Assembly: GCF_000195295.1 (NCBI RefSeq)
Contig: NC_015388.1
Coordinates: 1,736,001 to 1,800,000 of the forward strand
Direction: 5' to 3'
Source of the DNA: Desulfobacca acetoxidans DSM 11109
GTDB lineage: Bacteria > Desulfobacterota > Desulfobaccia > Desulfobaccales > Desulfobaccaceae
Length of the DNA: 64,000 nucleotides
Made by a program: the position numbers and the translations under genes. The notes under the pieces were generated by a model that was not told the origin of the DNA, did not search any database, and saw only the letters and a program-made list of their open reading frames with translations. Positions 28,065-36,311 of this stretch are shown in pieces. Each line of letters starts with the position of its first letter. Within the stretch, counting starts at the first letter, position 1.

Positions 28065-28491
28065 TAACGGCTGGCTGGAATCTCATATCACCTCGGCAGA
28101 AGAAATCGCCAACTTGCTGGCCATTGTGGACCGTGATCTATCTGACGCCGGCGAGGAGATTTCTGCGGATTGGCGGTTCGGCATCGCCGATAACGCAGCC
28201 CTGAAACTCTGCACGATTCTGCTCTATGCCGGAGGCTACCGGGCTGCTCGGACGCTTCAACATTACCGCACCATCCAGGCCTTACCGCTGATCCTCGGCC
28301 CCAAGCATCGACCCGATGCTACTTACCTGGATGCCTGCCGGAAAAAGAGAAACAACGTGGAATATGATTACGTGGGGGGCGCCACCGACGATGAGGCGTC
28401 AGAACTGGCAGCATTTGTTGTGGAATTGAGAGAAAAGGTTTTGGATTGGCTCAAGCAATACCATCATCACTTAACCAAATCACCAGGTTGA
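28042..28491 (+). CDS. HEPN-domain protein, probable toxin partner
   Basis: A 149-residue helical protein. The conserved C-terminal segment ACRKKRNNVEYDY sits where HEPN proteins carry R-x4-6-H; here RNNVEY keeps the Arg-Asn pair but has Tyr in place of His, as in some HEPN subfamilies. The gene overlaps the nucleotidyltransferase gene by 23 bases, so they form one unit. It is not close in sequence to the HepT-like protein at 895-1395. Toxin function is inferred from pairing alone. Confidence 0.72.
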   Translation: MTLQQWADNGWLESHITSAEEIANLLAIVDRDLSDAGEEISADWRFGIADNAALKLCTILLYAGGYRAARTLQHYRTIQALPLILGPKHRPDATYLDACRKKRNNVEYDYVGGATDDEASELAAFVVELREKVLDWLKQYHHHLTKSPG

Positions 28492-28789
28492 TCTTTTTAA
28501 TTCAGTAATATTTATCTACTTGGTCTAATCGAGGGTAGGGACCACGTAACAGTTCAGTCTTCTGAGGGTTTAGGTATGTCACTACGTTTACCCCCCTTAT
28601 CCCCCCGTAAACGGGGGGAAAGTTACCTCCCCGTTCACAGGGAGGGTTATGGTGAGGGTGTTTTTCACCTTTTCCTCAACACGCCGAACTGTTACATGAT
28701 TTCTAATTCATTAAGACGGGTTACTGAGGACTCAGTGAGGGATCGACGAGTGCTCAAGGTGGATATGTTTGCTTACGGAGACTCTTTGT
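28492..28789. other. Intergenic stretch with GC-rich inverted repeats
   Basis: About 300 bases without a gene. It holds a perfect inverted repeat CCCCCCGTAAACGGGGGG (28604-28621) followed by CCTCCCCGTTCACAGGGAGG, the kind of G/C-run palindrome often dispersed in genomes. I see no promoter of note apart from the ribosome-binding site ACGGAG ahead of the next frame. Confidence 0.5.
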
Positions 28790-29089
28790 ATGGCTGAGGG
28801 GCGCATGCTCAAGAAAAAGATAAGCCTGAACGAAGCACTGGCCGACCTGGCCAATGACAGCCACCGGCTCCTCTTTACCTGGGGTATTGCTCACCTGGAC
28901 GTTGAGGGGAGGATCACCGGCAGCCTGAAAGGGTTCAAGGGGTTGGTGGCTCCCTTACTGGATCACATCACCCTGGAAACGGTGTCGTCTTTTTTCCAGG
29001 ATGCCAAATTTCTGGGGTTGATCCAGTGGTACAAGGTTCCCTTCATGTCAATAAAGATGAGACACCCTCCCTGTGATGAATTACTGTAG
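28790..29089 (+). pseudogene. Truncated phage replication-type protein
   Basis: A 99-residue frame with ACGGAG ten bases upstream of its ATG. The part RLLFTWGIAHLDVEGRITGS and VAPLLDHITLETVSSFFQDA resembles the N-terminal winged-helix region of phage or plasmid replisome-organizer proteins. The similarity stops at GLIQWYK and the frame ends in an unrelated tail, so it is probably the 5' fragment of a longer gene. It and the integrase remnant flank the nucleotidyltransferase/HEPN pair. Confidence 0.45.
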
Positions 29090-29225
29090 GGCATAGAGGG
29101 AAAAGAATGTAAGAAACCCGATGACCAAAGGCCTTGCATATTTCCACCGGGTATAGTAGGAATAGGGGGAGCGATAAAGCTGAATATGACGCCGACGCAG
29201 TGTATTACCATTTGGAGGATATGTT

Positions 29226-29825
29226 ATGACACCCATCAGCCGGGCCATAATGAGCGTTACCGATAAATCGGGTCTGGTGGAGTTTGCCAAAGAGTTGACC
29301 GCTTTCCCTATCGAAGTCCTCTCTACCGGCGGCACCGCCAAGGTGCTGCGGCAGGCCGGACTTGCGGTGCGGGAAGTCTCCGATTTTACCGGCTTCCCCG
29401 AGATGCTGGACGGACGGGTGAAGACCTTGCATCCCAAGATTCATGGCGGCATCTTAGGACGGCGCGACCTGCCGGACCACGTGGCCCAAATGCAGGCGCA
29501 TCAGATTCTTCCCATCGACCTAGTGGTAGTGAATCTCTACCAATTTGAGCAGGCAGTGGCCAAACCCGGCTGTACCCTGGCAGAGGCCATCGAGAACATC
29601 GATATCGGCGGACCGGCCATGCTGCGGTCGTCGGCCAAGAATTTTCAGGACGTCACGGTAGTAGTTGACCCAGCGGATTATTCTTTGATTATTCAAGAGA
29701 TGAAAGCCAATCAGGGGGCCACCACCTTGTCCACCCGCTTTATGTTGGCCCGCAAGGTCTTTGCCCTGACCAATGCCTATGACCGGGCTATTTATAATTA
29801 CCTCATGAAAGCGACTATCGGCTAA
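29226..29825 (+). CDS. purH: Stand-alone IMP cyclohydrolase domain of PurH
   Basis: Last step of purine synthesis, ring closure of FAICAR to IMP. The protein corresponds to the N-terminal MGS-like domain of Pur[29 protein letters not shown] and [20 protein letters not shown]. At 199 residues it ends where the AICAR transformylase domain would start, so that activity must be encoded elsewhere. Split PurH is known in some deltaproteobacteria. The stop overlaps by one base the start of the next gene. A GAGGATATGTT leader precedes the ATG. Confidence 0.92.
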   Translation: MTPISRAIMSVTDKSGLVEFAKELTAFPIEVLSTGGTAKVLRQAGLAVREVSDFTGFPEMLDGRVKTLHPKIHGGILGRRDLPDHVAQMQAHQILPIDLVVVNLYQFEQAVAKPGCTLAEAIENIDIGGPAMLRSSAKNFQDVTVVVDPADYSLIIQEMKANQGATTLSTRFMLARKVFALTNAYDRAIYNYLMKATIG

Positions 29826-30199
29826 TGGCTTCCATCGATCCTCCCAAGACCGTAACGCTGAGCCGCGGACGCCAGATTGACCTGTCAGCACCCAATTATT
29901 ACCGTGACCTGCTCACCGGCATCGCCACTGAAATATTGAGCGAATTATCAGAGATCGAGAAGGTCAATTTGGAAAAACTCGATGACGAGGACCTTCAACA
30001 GGTCATTGGAATAACGCAAATCCGGTTGCTCAATGAGCTCTACTTCAGCCTGGGGCAGCTTAAATCCCGGGGATTGGAGCTTAACGTCAAGCAGGCGATA
30101 GAAGACCTCAGGGATATCTGGAATAGCTATATCGACAAGACCAACCGTCCGGAAGCATTAAAATTTTACGTCGAACCGACGGATGTGACGAAGCAATAG
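29825..30199 (+). CDS. Small protein of unknown function within the purine operon
   Basis: 124 residues, predicted mainly helical (ATEILSELSEIEKVNLEKLDD and similar), with no signal peptide or metal motif. Its ATG overlaps the stop of the IMP cyclohydrolase gene (TAATG) and it ends three bases before the purD-like gene, so the three are tightly coupled. I do not recognise the family. A role tied to purine synthesis is a context inference only. Confidence 0.7.
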   Translation: MASIDPPKTVTLSRGRQIDLSAPNYYRDLLTGIATEILSELSEIEKVNLEKLDDEDLQQVIGITQIRLLNELYFSLGQLKSRGLELNVKQAIEDLRDIWNSYIDKTNRPEALKFYVEPTDVTKQ

Positions 30200-30202
30200 G
30201 CC

Positions 30203-31705
30203 ATGGCGATCAAGATCGGTTATGTCGGCACCGACGGCCGGAGTTTTTTGGCGGCCCTGGAAACCGGCCGCTCCTTGAGTGAACTGTATCCCGGTGATTA
30301 TGAGGGGCTGGTAGTACGGGGCACCCCGGCCATGCCACCTTTTGCCAATCGGCAGCACTGGCCCATCGGTTTCATCCCCACAGCAGACAACTCCCCGGAG
30401 GCATATGCCGCTGCCCTCATCCGGTCATTTGACCGGGGTGAGTTGGATATCGCACTGGTCATGCCGGAGGCGCTTCTATTCCACGGTCTGGTGGATCAGG
30501 TGACGGCCGCCGGATATGGCGACAAGATCATCGGCCTGGACCGGCAAGGCGCCTTTCTGGAGGCGGACAAGATTGCCGGCAAGGAACTCTGCCAGGCGGC
30601 CGGGATTCCGGTAGCGCCGCAATGGACCACGGTGAATGCCAAAGATTACCAGGCCGTGCTCAATATCTGCCTCGAGTATTTGCATGAGTACGGGGGTGTA
30701 GTCTTAAAGTATCCCTACAGCGCTGGCGGTAAGGGAGCCCGCATCATTCTCCAGACCTGGGAGATCCGGGAAGTGTACGATCTCCTCATACATGATTATA
30801 AAGAAGATTATACCGGACTTTTCGGCAGGAAAGGACCCTGGCCGCTGCTCGTTGAAGCCCGGATGGCAGGGGTCGAGATCAGTTTTACCATTCTGGCGGA
30901 TAAAAACGGCAACTTTCACATCCTTCCTACGGCTATGGACTATCCGGAGCGGTTCGAAGGTCCGCCCGGTCTCAATAATCCGATCACGGGCGGTATGGGT
31001 GCCATCTCTCCCCATCCCCTCGAGTCGACTGAGTTGCTGGAACTGGCGGCCCAAGCCATCGCCCGACCGCTGATCAAAACCCTGCAGGAGCGCAGCCTCC
31101 TGAGACCCACGGTACTCTATCCCGGCTGTTTTGTCTCTTTCACTGACAATTTCCAGCCGAAGGCCATCCGGGTTTGTGAGATTAACATCCGGCCGGGAGA
31201 ACCGGAATTCCAGCCGGTGGTCAAGAGGCTGCGTAATCTGGGAGCGCTGCTGCAGGCAATGGTGGCCGGGCGGCTAAACGAAGTTGAGCCCGAGGTGCGG
31301 CGCGATCAGATCTCCCTCTGTCTGGCCCTGGTGACCGGTCCCGGTGGCCCCAAACAACAGAAGGGCTATCCCTGGTCCCTGACCAAGGGAGAACCCCTCG
31401 AAATTGATTTTGACTATTGCGCCAAAAAGAATATTACCGTTATCCCTTCGGCCATGGAGTGGGAAGATGGAGTCGGATTTAAGTCTGACGGCTCCCGGGT
31501 GGCTTATCTGGTGGCCAATACTACGGTCAAGGCGGGGCAGAAACCCGGCACCGCGGTGGAAATCCTGCGCCAGAGGCTTCTCACCGCCTTTGATCGGGCC
31601 AAGATTCGAGTGGTTCCGCGGGAGGATTCACAAGGCAACCGCCTGGCCCTGCGGCGGGATATCGGCCATCACTACGCCTTGGCGGAATCCCTGCGGGCCA
31701 GATAA
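30203..31705 (+). CDS. purD: Phosphoribosylamine-glycine ligase (PurD-like)
   Basis: ATP-grasp ligase joining phosphoribosylamine and glycine. The ATP-grasp core is visible in VVLKYPYSAGGKGARI and EISFTILADKNGNFHILP, and the GARS signature in NPITGGMGAISPHP; RVCEINIRPGEPEFQ fits the late metal-binding region. At 500 residues it is longer than classical PurD (about 430), with divergent N- and C-terminal parts. It completes a three-gene purine unit. PurD is the most likely assignment. Confidence 0.82.
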   Translation: MAIKIGYVGTDGRSFLAALETGRSLSELYPGDYEGLVVRGTPAMPPFANRQHWPIGFIPTADNSPEAYAAALIRSFDRGELDIALVMPEALLFHGLVDQVTAAGYGDKIIGLDRQGAFLEADKIAGKELCQAAGIPVAPQWTTVNAKDYQAVLNICLEYLHEYGGVVLKYPYSAGGKGARIILQTWEIREVYDLLIHDYKEDYTGLFGRKGPWPLLVEARMAGVEISFTILADKNGNFHILPTAMDYPERFEGPPGLNNPITGGMGAISPHPLESTELLELAAQAIARPLIKTLQERSLLRPTVLYPGCFVSFTDNFQPKAIRVCEINIRPGEPEFQPVVKRLRNLGALLQAMVAGRLNEVEPEVRRDQISLCLALVTGPGGPKQQKGYPWSLTKGEPLEIDFDYCAKKNITVIPSAMEWEDGVGFKSDGSRVAYLVANTTVKAGQKPGTAVEILRQRLLTAFDRAKIRVVPREDSQGNRLALRRDIGHHYALAESLRAR

Positions 31706-31763
31706 AACCAGAAGAACTGCTTCGACACTTTTTTTCTGTTCGCCGACCTTCTTGACTCGTAAC

Positions 31764-31912
31764 TCTTCAGCTGCCTGAGAGAATAGGGCAATGCATGGTG
31801 GGCGGTGCGCAACCTACCTTTAACAACTTCAGTTTCTCTATAATTGCCATTATCGGAGCATTCCAGAAAGCGGGAGGCGCTTCGCCTTGCCCCCCTACAA
31901 CACTACAACACT
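31764..31912 (-). repeat. Composite dispersed repeat A-B, inverted copy 3
   Basis: Read on the minus strand, the family A part (GTAGGGGGGCAAGGCGAA then GCGCCTCCCGC, 31861-31912) precedes the family B part (GGTGGGCGG/CCGCCCACC segment and CTATTCTCTCAGGCAGCTGAAG region, 31764-31811). The order is the same as at 11039-11111, but about 50-70 bases are inserted between A and B. Confidence 0.6.
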
Positions 31913-31951
31913 GACTCACACCGATTCGCCGTCAAAGGTAGATTGCCCTGC

Positions 31952-31976
31952 GGGGGCGAATCTGGTATTCGCCCCC
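31952..31976. repeat. Palindromic dispersed repeat family C, copy 1
   Basis: Perfect 10-bp inverted repeat GGGGGCGAAT/ATTCGCCCCC around five bases. Related palindromes lie at 45414-45430 and 49224-49246. Confidence 0.65.
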
Positions 31977-32043
31977 GGATGTGAGTCCTACATCAAATAC
32001 CTTTTAATTGCACATTGGTAACACAATATCGCAGGGCCATGAT

Positions 32044-33081
32044 CTACTTGCCGCTCATGATCTTGTGAGTCATGGCGTCAACGGTGCGTTGCGGTTTGCG
32101 ATGATCCTTGGGCTGATGGGTCGGATCCGGAATCGTGGTTCTAGTTGTCGGCAAGGCGCCGTATTTATCACCATAATTCAATTCCTGCCAGCGGGATTTG
32201 ATGCGGTCCAACTTCTCCTGCTCAATTTTTAGCTGACGTTCGGCATTTTCCCGGGCAACTCTCTCATGTTCCGGAACTTCCAGGAAGATAGCCGATTCAC
32301 GGGTAATCCTCAAGGTAGTGGCGGCCCGCTCTTGCGCTCTTTTGACCGTTTCTAACTGAGCGGTATAGGTGTTATAGAGATTAAGGGCGCGCTGCTGGTC
32401 CGGGCTCTGAGGTGGAAAGGTAGGTGAGGTGACATCCGGACTGGGCGGGGTCATTCCCCTGCTTTCGTAGGCCTTCCGCATTGAATCGATATGGCTCTTG
32501 GCGTCTGCCATATTTCTCAGGCACTGATCCAGAGGAGCTACCCGGTCATTTTCCCAGGATTGATAAAAATCCTGCCAGAAGGTCCATTTTTTGTCCAAAA
32601 TCTCCTGATCAGTCAGCGGCTTAGGTTTAGCCGGGGGTGGGGGCGGCGTCTCGGTTTTCGGGGCCTGAGCTTCTGGTGCCTTGGGCGCCGGGGCCTGAGG
32701 AGCTGCTGCGACTGCCGCCGGTGGTGCCGGAGGTTCTTTGGGTTCGGAGACGGTGCCAAAATTGATGCCACCGGAGGGGTCATTTACATCCGGATAATCC
32801 CGAAACGGATCATCTTTGCTGCCGGTGCCCCAATACGGGCGGCCATCGGACAGAGTGCCGGTTGGTACGGGTTGCGCCGGAGAAAGTTTGGAGGGTATTT
32901 CACAACCGGGACAACCCAAAGGACCCAGGTCGATGGGTGGTCTGGTCTCCGGTCCCGGAACCTTTTTATCCTGCAAGATAACCGGCAATTCCCGGTTGAC
33001 GGTGGCAAATAGTTGAGGAATGATGGCAGTAAAATAAATGAACAGCATGATCGACAAGAGACGAACGATAAATCTGCCCAT
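32044..33081 (-). CDS. Proline-rich envelope protein of unknown function
   Basis: 345 residues. A hydrophobic N-terminal segment (FIVRLLSIMLFIYFTAIIPQ) is a signal or anchor. A Pro/Ala-rich linker occupies residues about 110-155 (QAPAPKAPEAQAPKTE). A charged helical or coiled-coil region follows (residues 160-300), and the tail is basic. A CPGC pair occurs near residue 57. No catalytic motif seen. It sits 224 bases downstream of an outer-membrane beta-barrel gene on the same strand, so both may serve the cell envelope. Confidence 0.65.
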   Translation of the reverse strand: MGRFIVRLLSIMLFIYFTAIIPQLFATVNRELPVILQDKKVPGPETRPPIDLGPLGCPGCEIPSKLSPAQPVPTGTLSDGRPYWGTGSKDDPFRDYPDVNDPSGGINFGTVSEPKEPPAPPAAVAAAPQAPAPKAPEAQAPKTETPPPPPAKPKPLTDQEILDKKWTFWQDFYQSWENDRVAPLDQCLRNMADAKSHIDSMRKAYESRGMTPPSPDVTSPTFPPQSPDQQRALNLYNTYTAQLETVKRAQERAATTLRITRESAIFLEVPEHERVARENAERQLKIEQEKLDRIKSRWQELNYGDKYGALPTTRTTIPDPTHQPKDHRKPQRTVDAMTHKIMSGK

Positions 33082-33305
33082 AATATGATCTCCCTTAGTG
33101 CGGTTAGTCAGCTTTGTTAGGTAAGTGTTGTCGTATGAAACCGACTTTCCCTCAAAGGCGCCTGCAAGGTTCTCTTGTCCAAAGAGGTTGGTGTCGAACT
33201 CCTGAAAAATCTAAGGAAAATGACAGATCAAAAATATTATGCGCCTTTCAGGGATGCCGTAAAAAATCTTTCAAAACAGGTGCACTATTTTTTCGGTTGC
33301 CTGAT

Positions 33306-34301
33306 TTAATAATGGTAGTTCAGGAACAGGCTGAAGACATATCGATCATAGGCATACCAAAAGATGTTCGAGCTGTCGCGTACGACATCCATATTGGCCT
33401 GCAAGGCGAGATCCTTACGTATGTCATAAAAAAATTGAGCACCAGCGGCGACAATTTCGTCCTGGCGTTTTGGAAAAGGCGGGTGGGTGGCGACGTAGAT
33501 GGGGTTGGCGCTCTTGTGGGCATCAAACCAATTGGCGCTAAACCACTGATACGTCAGATCCAGGTAAAGCCGCGCCCGGAGTTTTTGGACGATCGGGAAG
33601 GCGGCTGCGGTCAGCAGGCGAAAGGCTTGATAATCCCAATTGTTGCCGAAGGCGGCATTACCCTCGTAACCGAAGCGCATCTGTAGATAAGCAGTCCGCT
33701 CGGGGTTGGTAAAATAATAGACGCCGATACCGGCAGTGTAATTGTGTGCGCTGGCGTCGTCATGACAGGTCTGTATCGGGGCGTAGTAGTATCGGCGTTC
33801 ATACCCGAGGGAGGTTTCCAACATCAACTTTTCGGTTAGCATCTGGAAGTATGTCGGAATAAAAGTAAAAAACGTCCTATACTTATCTGATCCGATATCA
33901 AGATAATTGAAATTGCACAGTCCTACCAGTTCGCCGCTGTTGTTGAAGAGCCGTAACTTTGGAATTAGGCTGATATTATGACTAAGGATATCAAACCTTG
34001 TCAGGCGAAAATGAAAATTTTGGTTGACAAAATACTGTGCTTTGACGCCAAAATCAGATGTTACCGGCAGGGTATAGCCGATATTGGCGTTATGCTCATA
34101 GAAAAAATCACCGGTACCGTATTTTAATTGAGCAGATTCATCGTTTATCTGCATCGGATTGGAAGATACGTTGGAATCAAAACCCAGCCCGGCACTGAAA
34201 CCCATCTCAATCGGCAATGTTTTCGCCTGCTCGGCAGCCATTGCCTGGTTGAGAATGAGACACCATGAGAATAGAACTCCCCAGAACCATCTCATTTTCA
34301 T
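33306..34301 (-). CDS. Outer-membrane beta-barrel protein
   Basis: 331 residues with a signal peptide cleaved near QAMAA. The mature part alternates short aromatic-rich beta strands (for example FGVKAQYFVNQNFHF and YLQMRFGYEGNAAF) and ends in FLNYHY, the aromatic C-terminus typical of outer-membrane barrels recognised by the BAM complex. Cargo or function is unknown; no porin family is clear. Confidence 0.72.
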   Translation of the reverse strand: MKMRWFWGVLFSWCLILNQAMAAEQAKTLPIEMGFSAGLGFDSNVSSNPMQINDESAQLKYGTGDFFYEHNANIGYTLPVTSDFGVKAQYFVNQNFHFRLTRFDILSHNISLIPKLRLFNNSGELVGLCNFNYLDIGSDKYRTFFTFIPTYFQMLTEKLMLETSLGYERRYYYAPIQTCHDDASAHNYTAGIGVYYFTNPERTAYLQMRFGYEGNAAFGNNWDYQAFRLLTAAAFPIVQKLRARLYLDLTYQWFSANWFDAHKSANPIYVATHPPFPKRQDEIVAAGAQFFYDIRKDLALQANMDVVRDSSNIFWYAYDRYVFSLFLNYHY

Positions 34302-34853
34302 CTTTTCTCCCCCTGTAATTAATCAGTTAAGATCAGTTTAAGATTTCTCCAGATTTAACACCTACCTCTCCCCTTAATCCTCACCGATCAATGCTAAAAT
34401 AAGATAAGTTATTATTGGAATTGAGATTAACTCGAAATGATCATAAGGGATAGCACCGCATTAAGTCAAGAATAAAAACTCTCTGATGGTAAATATCCCC
34501 CGCCGGGCAGTTAGGATAGGATAAAGCGTCGGACTGGTAATATTTTCCATCGACAAAAGCCGACATATTAGATAGCATATTTCATTTAGGATTCATCCGG
34601 AAACTGCGGCGGTGTTGCTTGCAGCACAAAGGGATAAACGGAAATCTTGTTTGTAGAGGTCGGGTTAGCCCGCCGCTGCAAGGGATAACCCCGGAAATAA
34701 AGGACTTTCCGGATGCAGACTATTTAAGCGATTTGATGATTTAATGGGTGTTATACAAGCGTGGTGCACCATGTCCCGATGGCAGAGGTCGAATACGGTG
34801 TCGGGAGTCGCCTGCACCTGCCAATAATACCTCAGGACGAAAGAAGGTTTGAA
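34302..34853. other. Long intergenic region before hpnJ
   Basis: About 550 bases between divergent genes. The left part (34302-34590) is AT-rich and shows no gene. The right part contains a highly structured element at 34594-34715, described separately, then 138 bases leading to hpnJ with the ribosome-binding site GAAAGAAGG. Confidence 0.6.
34594..34715 (+). ncRNA. Candidate structured leader RNA upstream of hpnJ
   Basis: Ends pair perfectly over ten bases: CATCCGGAAA (34594-34603) with TTTCCGGATG (34706-34715). Inside, GCGGCGG (34606-34612) pairs with CCGCCGC (34670-34676). The latter arm overlaps an alternative hairpin CGGG-TTAG-CCCG (34661-34672), so two states are possible. A short internal duplication (AAGGGATAA...CGGAAAT at about 34628 and 34680) is also present. 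It matches no riboswitch consensus I know. A small inverted-repeat element is an alternative reading. Confidence 0.45.
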
Positions 34854-36284
34854 ATGCGCACCCTTTTAATGAATCCACCGTCATTCAAAAGTTTTGACGG
34901 TGGAGCCGGCTCCCGCTACCAGGCGACCCGGGAAGTGACGTCTTTCTGGTATCCCACCTGGCTCTGTTATCCGGCCGGTATGATCCCGAGGAGCAAGGTG
35001 CTCGACGCCGCACCGCTTAATCTGGAAGTGGCCGAGGTGATTGCGATGGCCAGGGATTATGAACTTGCTGTGCTTTTTACCACTACGCCATCTCTGACCT
35101 ATGATTTGCATACGGTCCGACGTCTGAAAGAGGCCAACCCGAATCTATCGGTCGGTCTGGTCGGACCCCACGTCAGCGTCCGGCCTGAAGACGCCCTCAA
35201 TGATGAATCAATGGTGGATTTTGTCGCCCGCCGGGAGTTCGATTATACCATTCAAGAGGTAGCTGCCGGGCGACCGTGGAAGGATATTTTAGGTTTGACA
35301 TATCGTGAAAGTGGTGATGTCTGCCACAATCCGGATCGCCCTTTCATTGAGGACCTGGATGCCTTGCCTTGGGTGAGCGAGATTTATCATCGAGATCTCC
35401 AGATTGAGCGCTACCACATCCCGTATCTGAGAGATCCGTATGTCTCCATTTATACCGGACGGGGCTGCCCCAGTCGCTGCAGCTATTGTCTCTGGCCCCA
35501 GACTTTCACCGGTCGGCGTTATCGGGTACGCTCGGTTGCCGATGTGACGGCGGAAGTGCGCCGCATTCTGGAGTTGTTTCCCCAGGCGCAGGAAGTCTTT
35601 TTCGACGATGATACCTTCACCGCCCATGGCGAGCGAGCCCAACACCTGGCCCGAGAACTGCGCCCTCTCAAGTGTGTCTGGTCCGCCACCGCTCGGGTGA
35701 CCACGAGTTATGAGACCTTGAAGGCCTTGAAAGAAGGCGGTCTGCGGCTGCTGGTAGTAGGATACGAAAGCGGCAATGCCCAGATTCTGAAAAATATCCA
35801 TAAAGGGGCTACTCCGGAACTGGCCCGGCGATTCACCCGCTGGTGCAAGGAGCTGGGCATCCAGATTCATGGTACCTTTATGGTAGGTTTGCCGGGAGAG
35901 ACCCCGGCGACTTTGAAGGAGTCCATGCGTTTTGCCTGCGAGTTGGAGCCGGATACGATCCAGGTATCGCTGGCTACCCCCTATCCAGGGACGGAATTTT
36001 TTGACCTTTGTACCCGCCAGGGCTACTTTCGACCTGGTGCCATGGTGGATGGCGACACCGGTTATCAAAAGTGTGTCATCGATTATCCGGGACTGCAAGC
36101 CGAGGAGATCTTTGCGGCAGTCCCCCGATTTTATCGCTATTTCTATTTCCGGCCCAGTTATATGTTACGAGCGGCCCACACCATGATCGTGGATCCGATG
36201 GAACGTCATCGTTTGCTCAAAGAAGCGAAGGAATTCTTCCAATTCATATTTCGCCGTCAGCAAGATTCCACCTGTAAGACCTGA
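34854..36284 (+). CDS. hpnJ: Hopanoid biosynthesis B12-binding radical SAM protein HpnJ
   Basis: About 476 residues. The N-terminus MRTLLMNPPSFKSFDGGAGS is distinctive for HpnJ, followed by a B12-binding-like domain (residues 60-180) and the radical SAM motif CPSRCSYC (GRGCPSRCSYCLWPQTF). HpnJ is linked to formation of the cyclitol ether head group of bacteriohopanepolyols. The ATG at 34854 is chosen because GAAAGAAGG lies just upstream and it matches the family start; the frame is open further upstream. It leads a cluster with hpnK. Confidence 0.92.
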   Translation: MRTLLMNPPSFKSFDGGAGSRYQATREVTSFWYPTWLCYPAGMIPRSKVLDAAPLNLEVAEVIAMARDYELAVLFTTTPSLTYDLHTVRRLKEANPNLSVGLVGPHVSVRPEDALNDESMVDFVARREFDYTIQEVAAGRPWKDILGLTYRESGDVCHNPDRPFIEDLDALPWVSEIYHRDLQIERYHIPYLRDPYVSIYTGRGCPSRCSYCLWPQTFTGRRYRVRSVADVTAEVRRILELFPQAQEVFFDDDTFTAHGERAQHLARELRPLKCVWSATARVTTSYETLKALKEGGLRLLVVGYESGNAQILKNIHKGATPELARRFTRWCKELGIQIHGTFMVGLPGETPATLKESMRFACELEPDTIQVSLATPYPGTEFFDLCTRQGYFRPGAMVDGDTGYQKCVIDYPGLQAEEIFAAVPRFYRYFYFRPSYMLRAAHTMIVDPMERHRLLKEAKEFFQFIFRRQQDSTCKT

Positions 36285-36311
36285 TGTCTGTTCAATGCTT
36301 GGCGCTTCTTG

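Larger units (their letters stand above)
31706..32043. other. Gene-free region filled with dispersed repeats
   Basis: Between purD and a leftward gene. It contains inverted copies of repeat family B (31764-31811) and family A (31861-31912), then a perfect palindrome of family C (31952-31976). No open frame here looks like a gene. Confidence 0.6.

Noticed and set aside
34594-34715. Cobalamin riboswitch before hpnJ
   Set aside because: The B12-box and the conserved core words of cobalamin riboswitches are not present.
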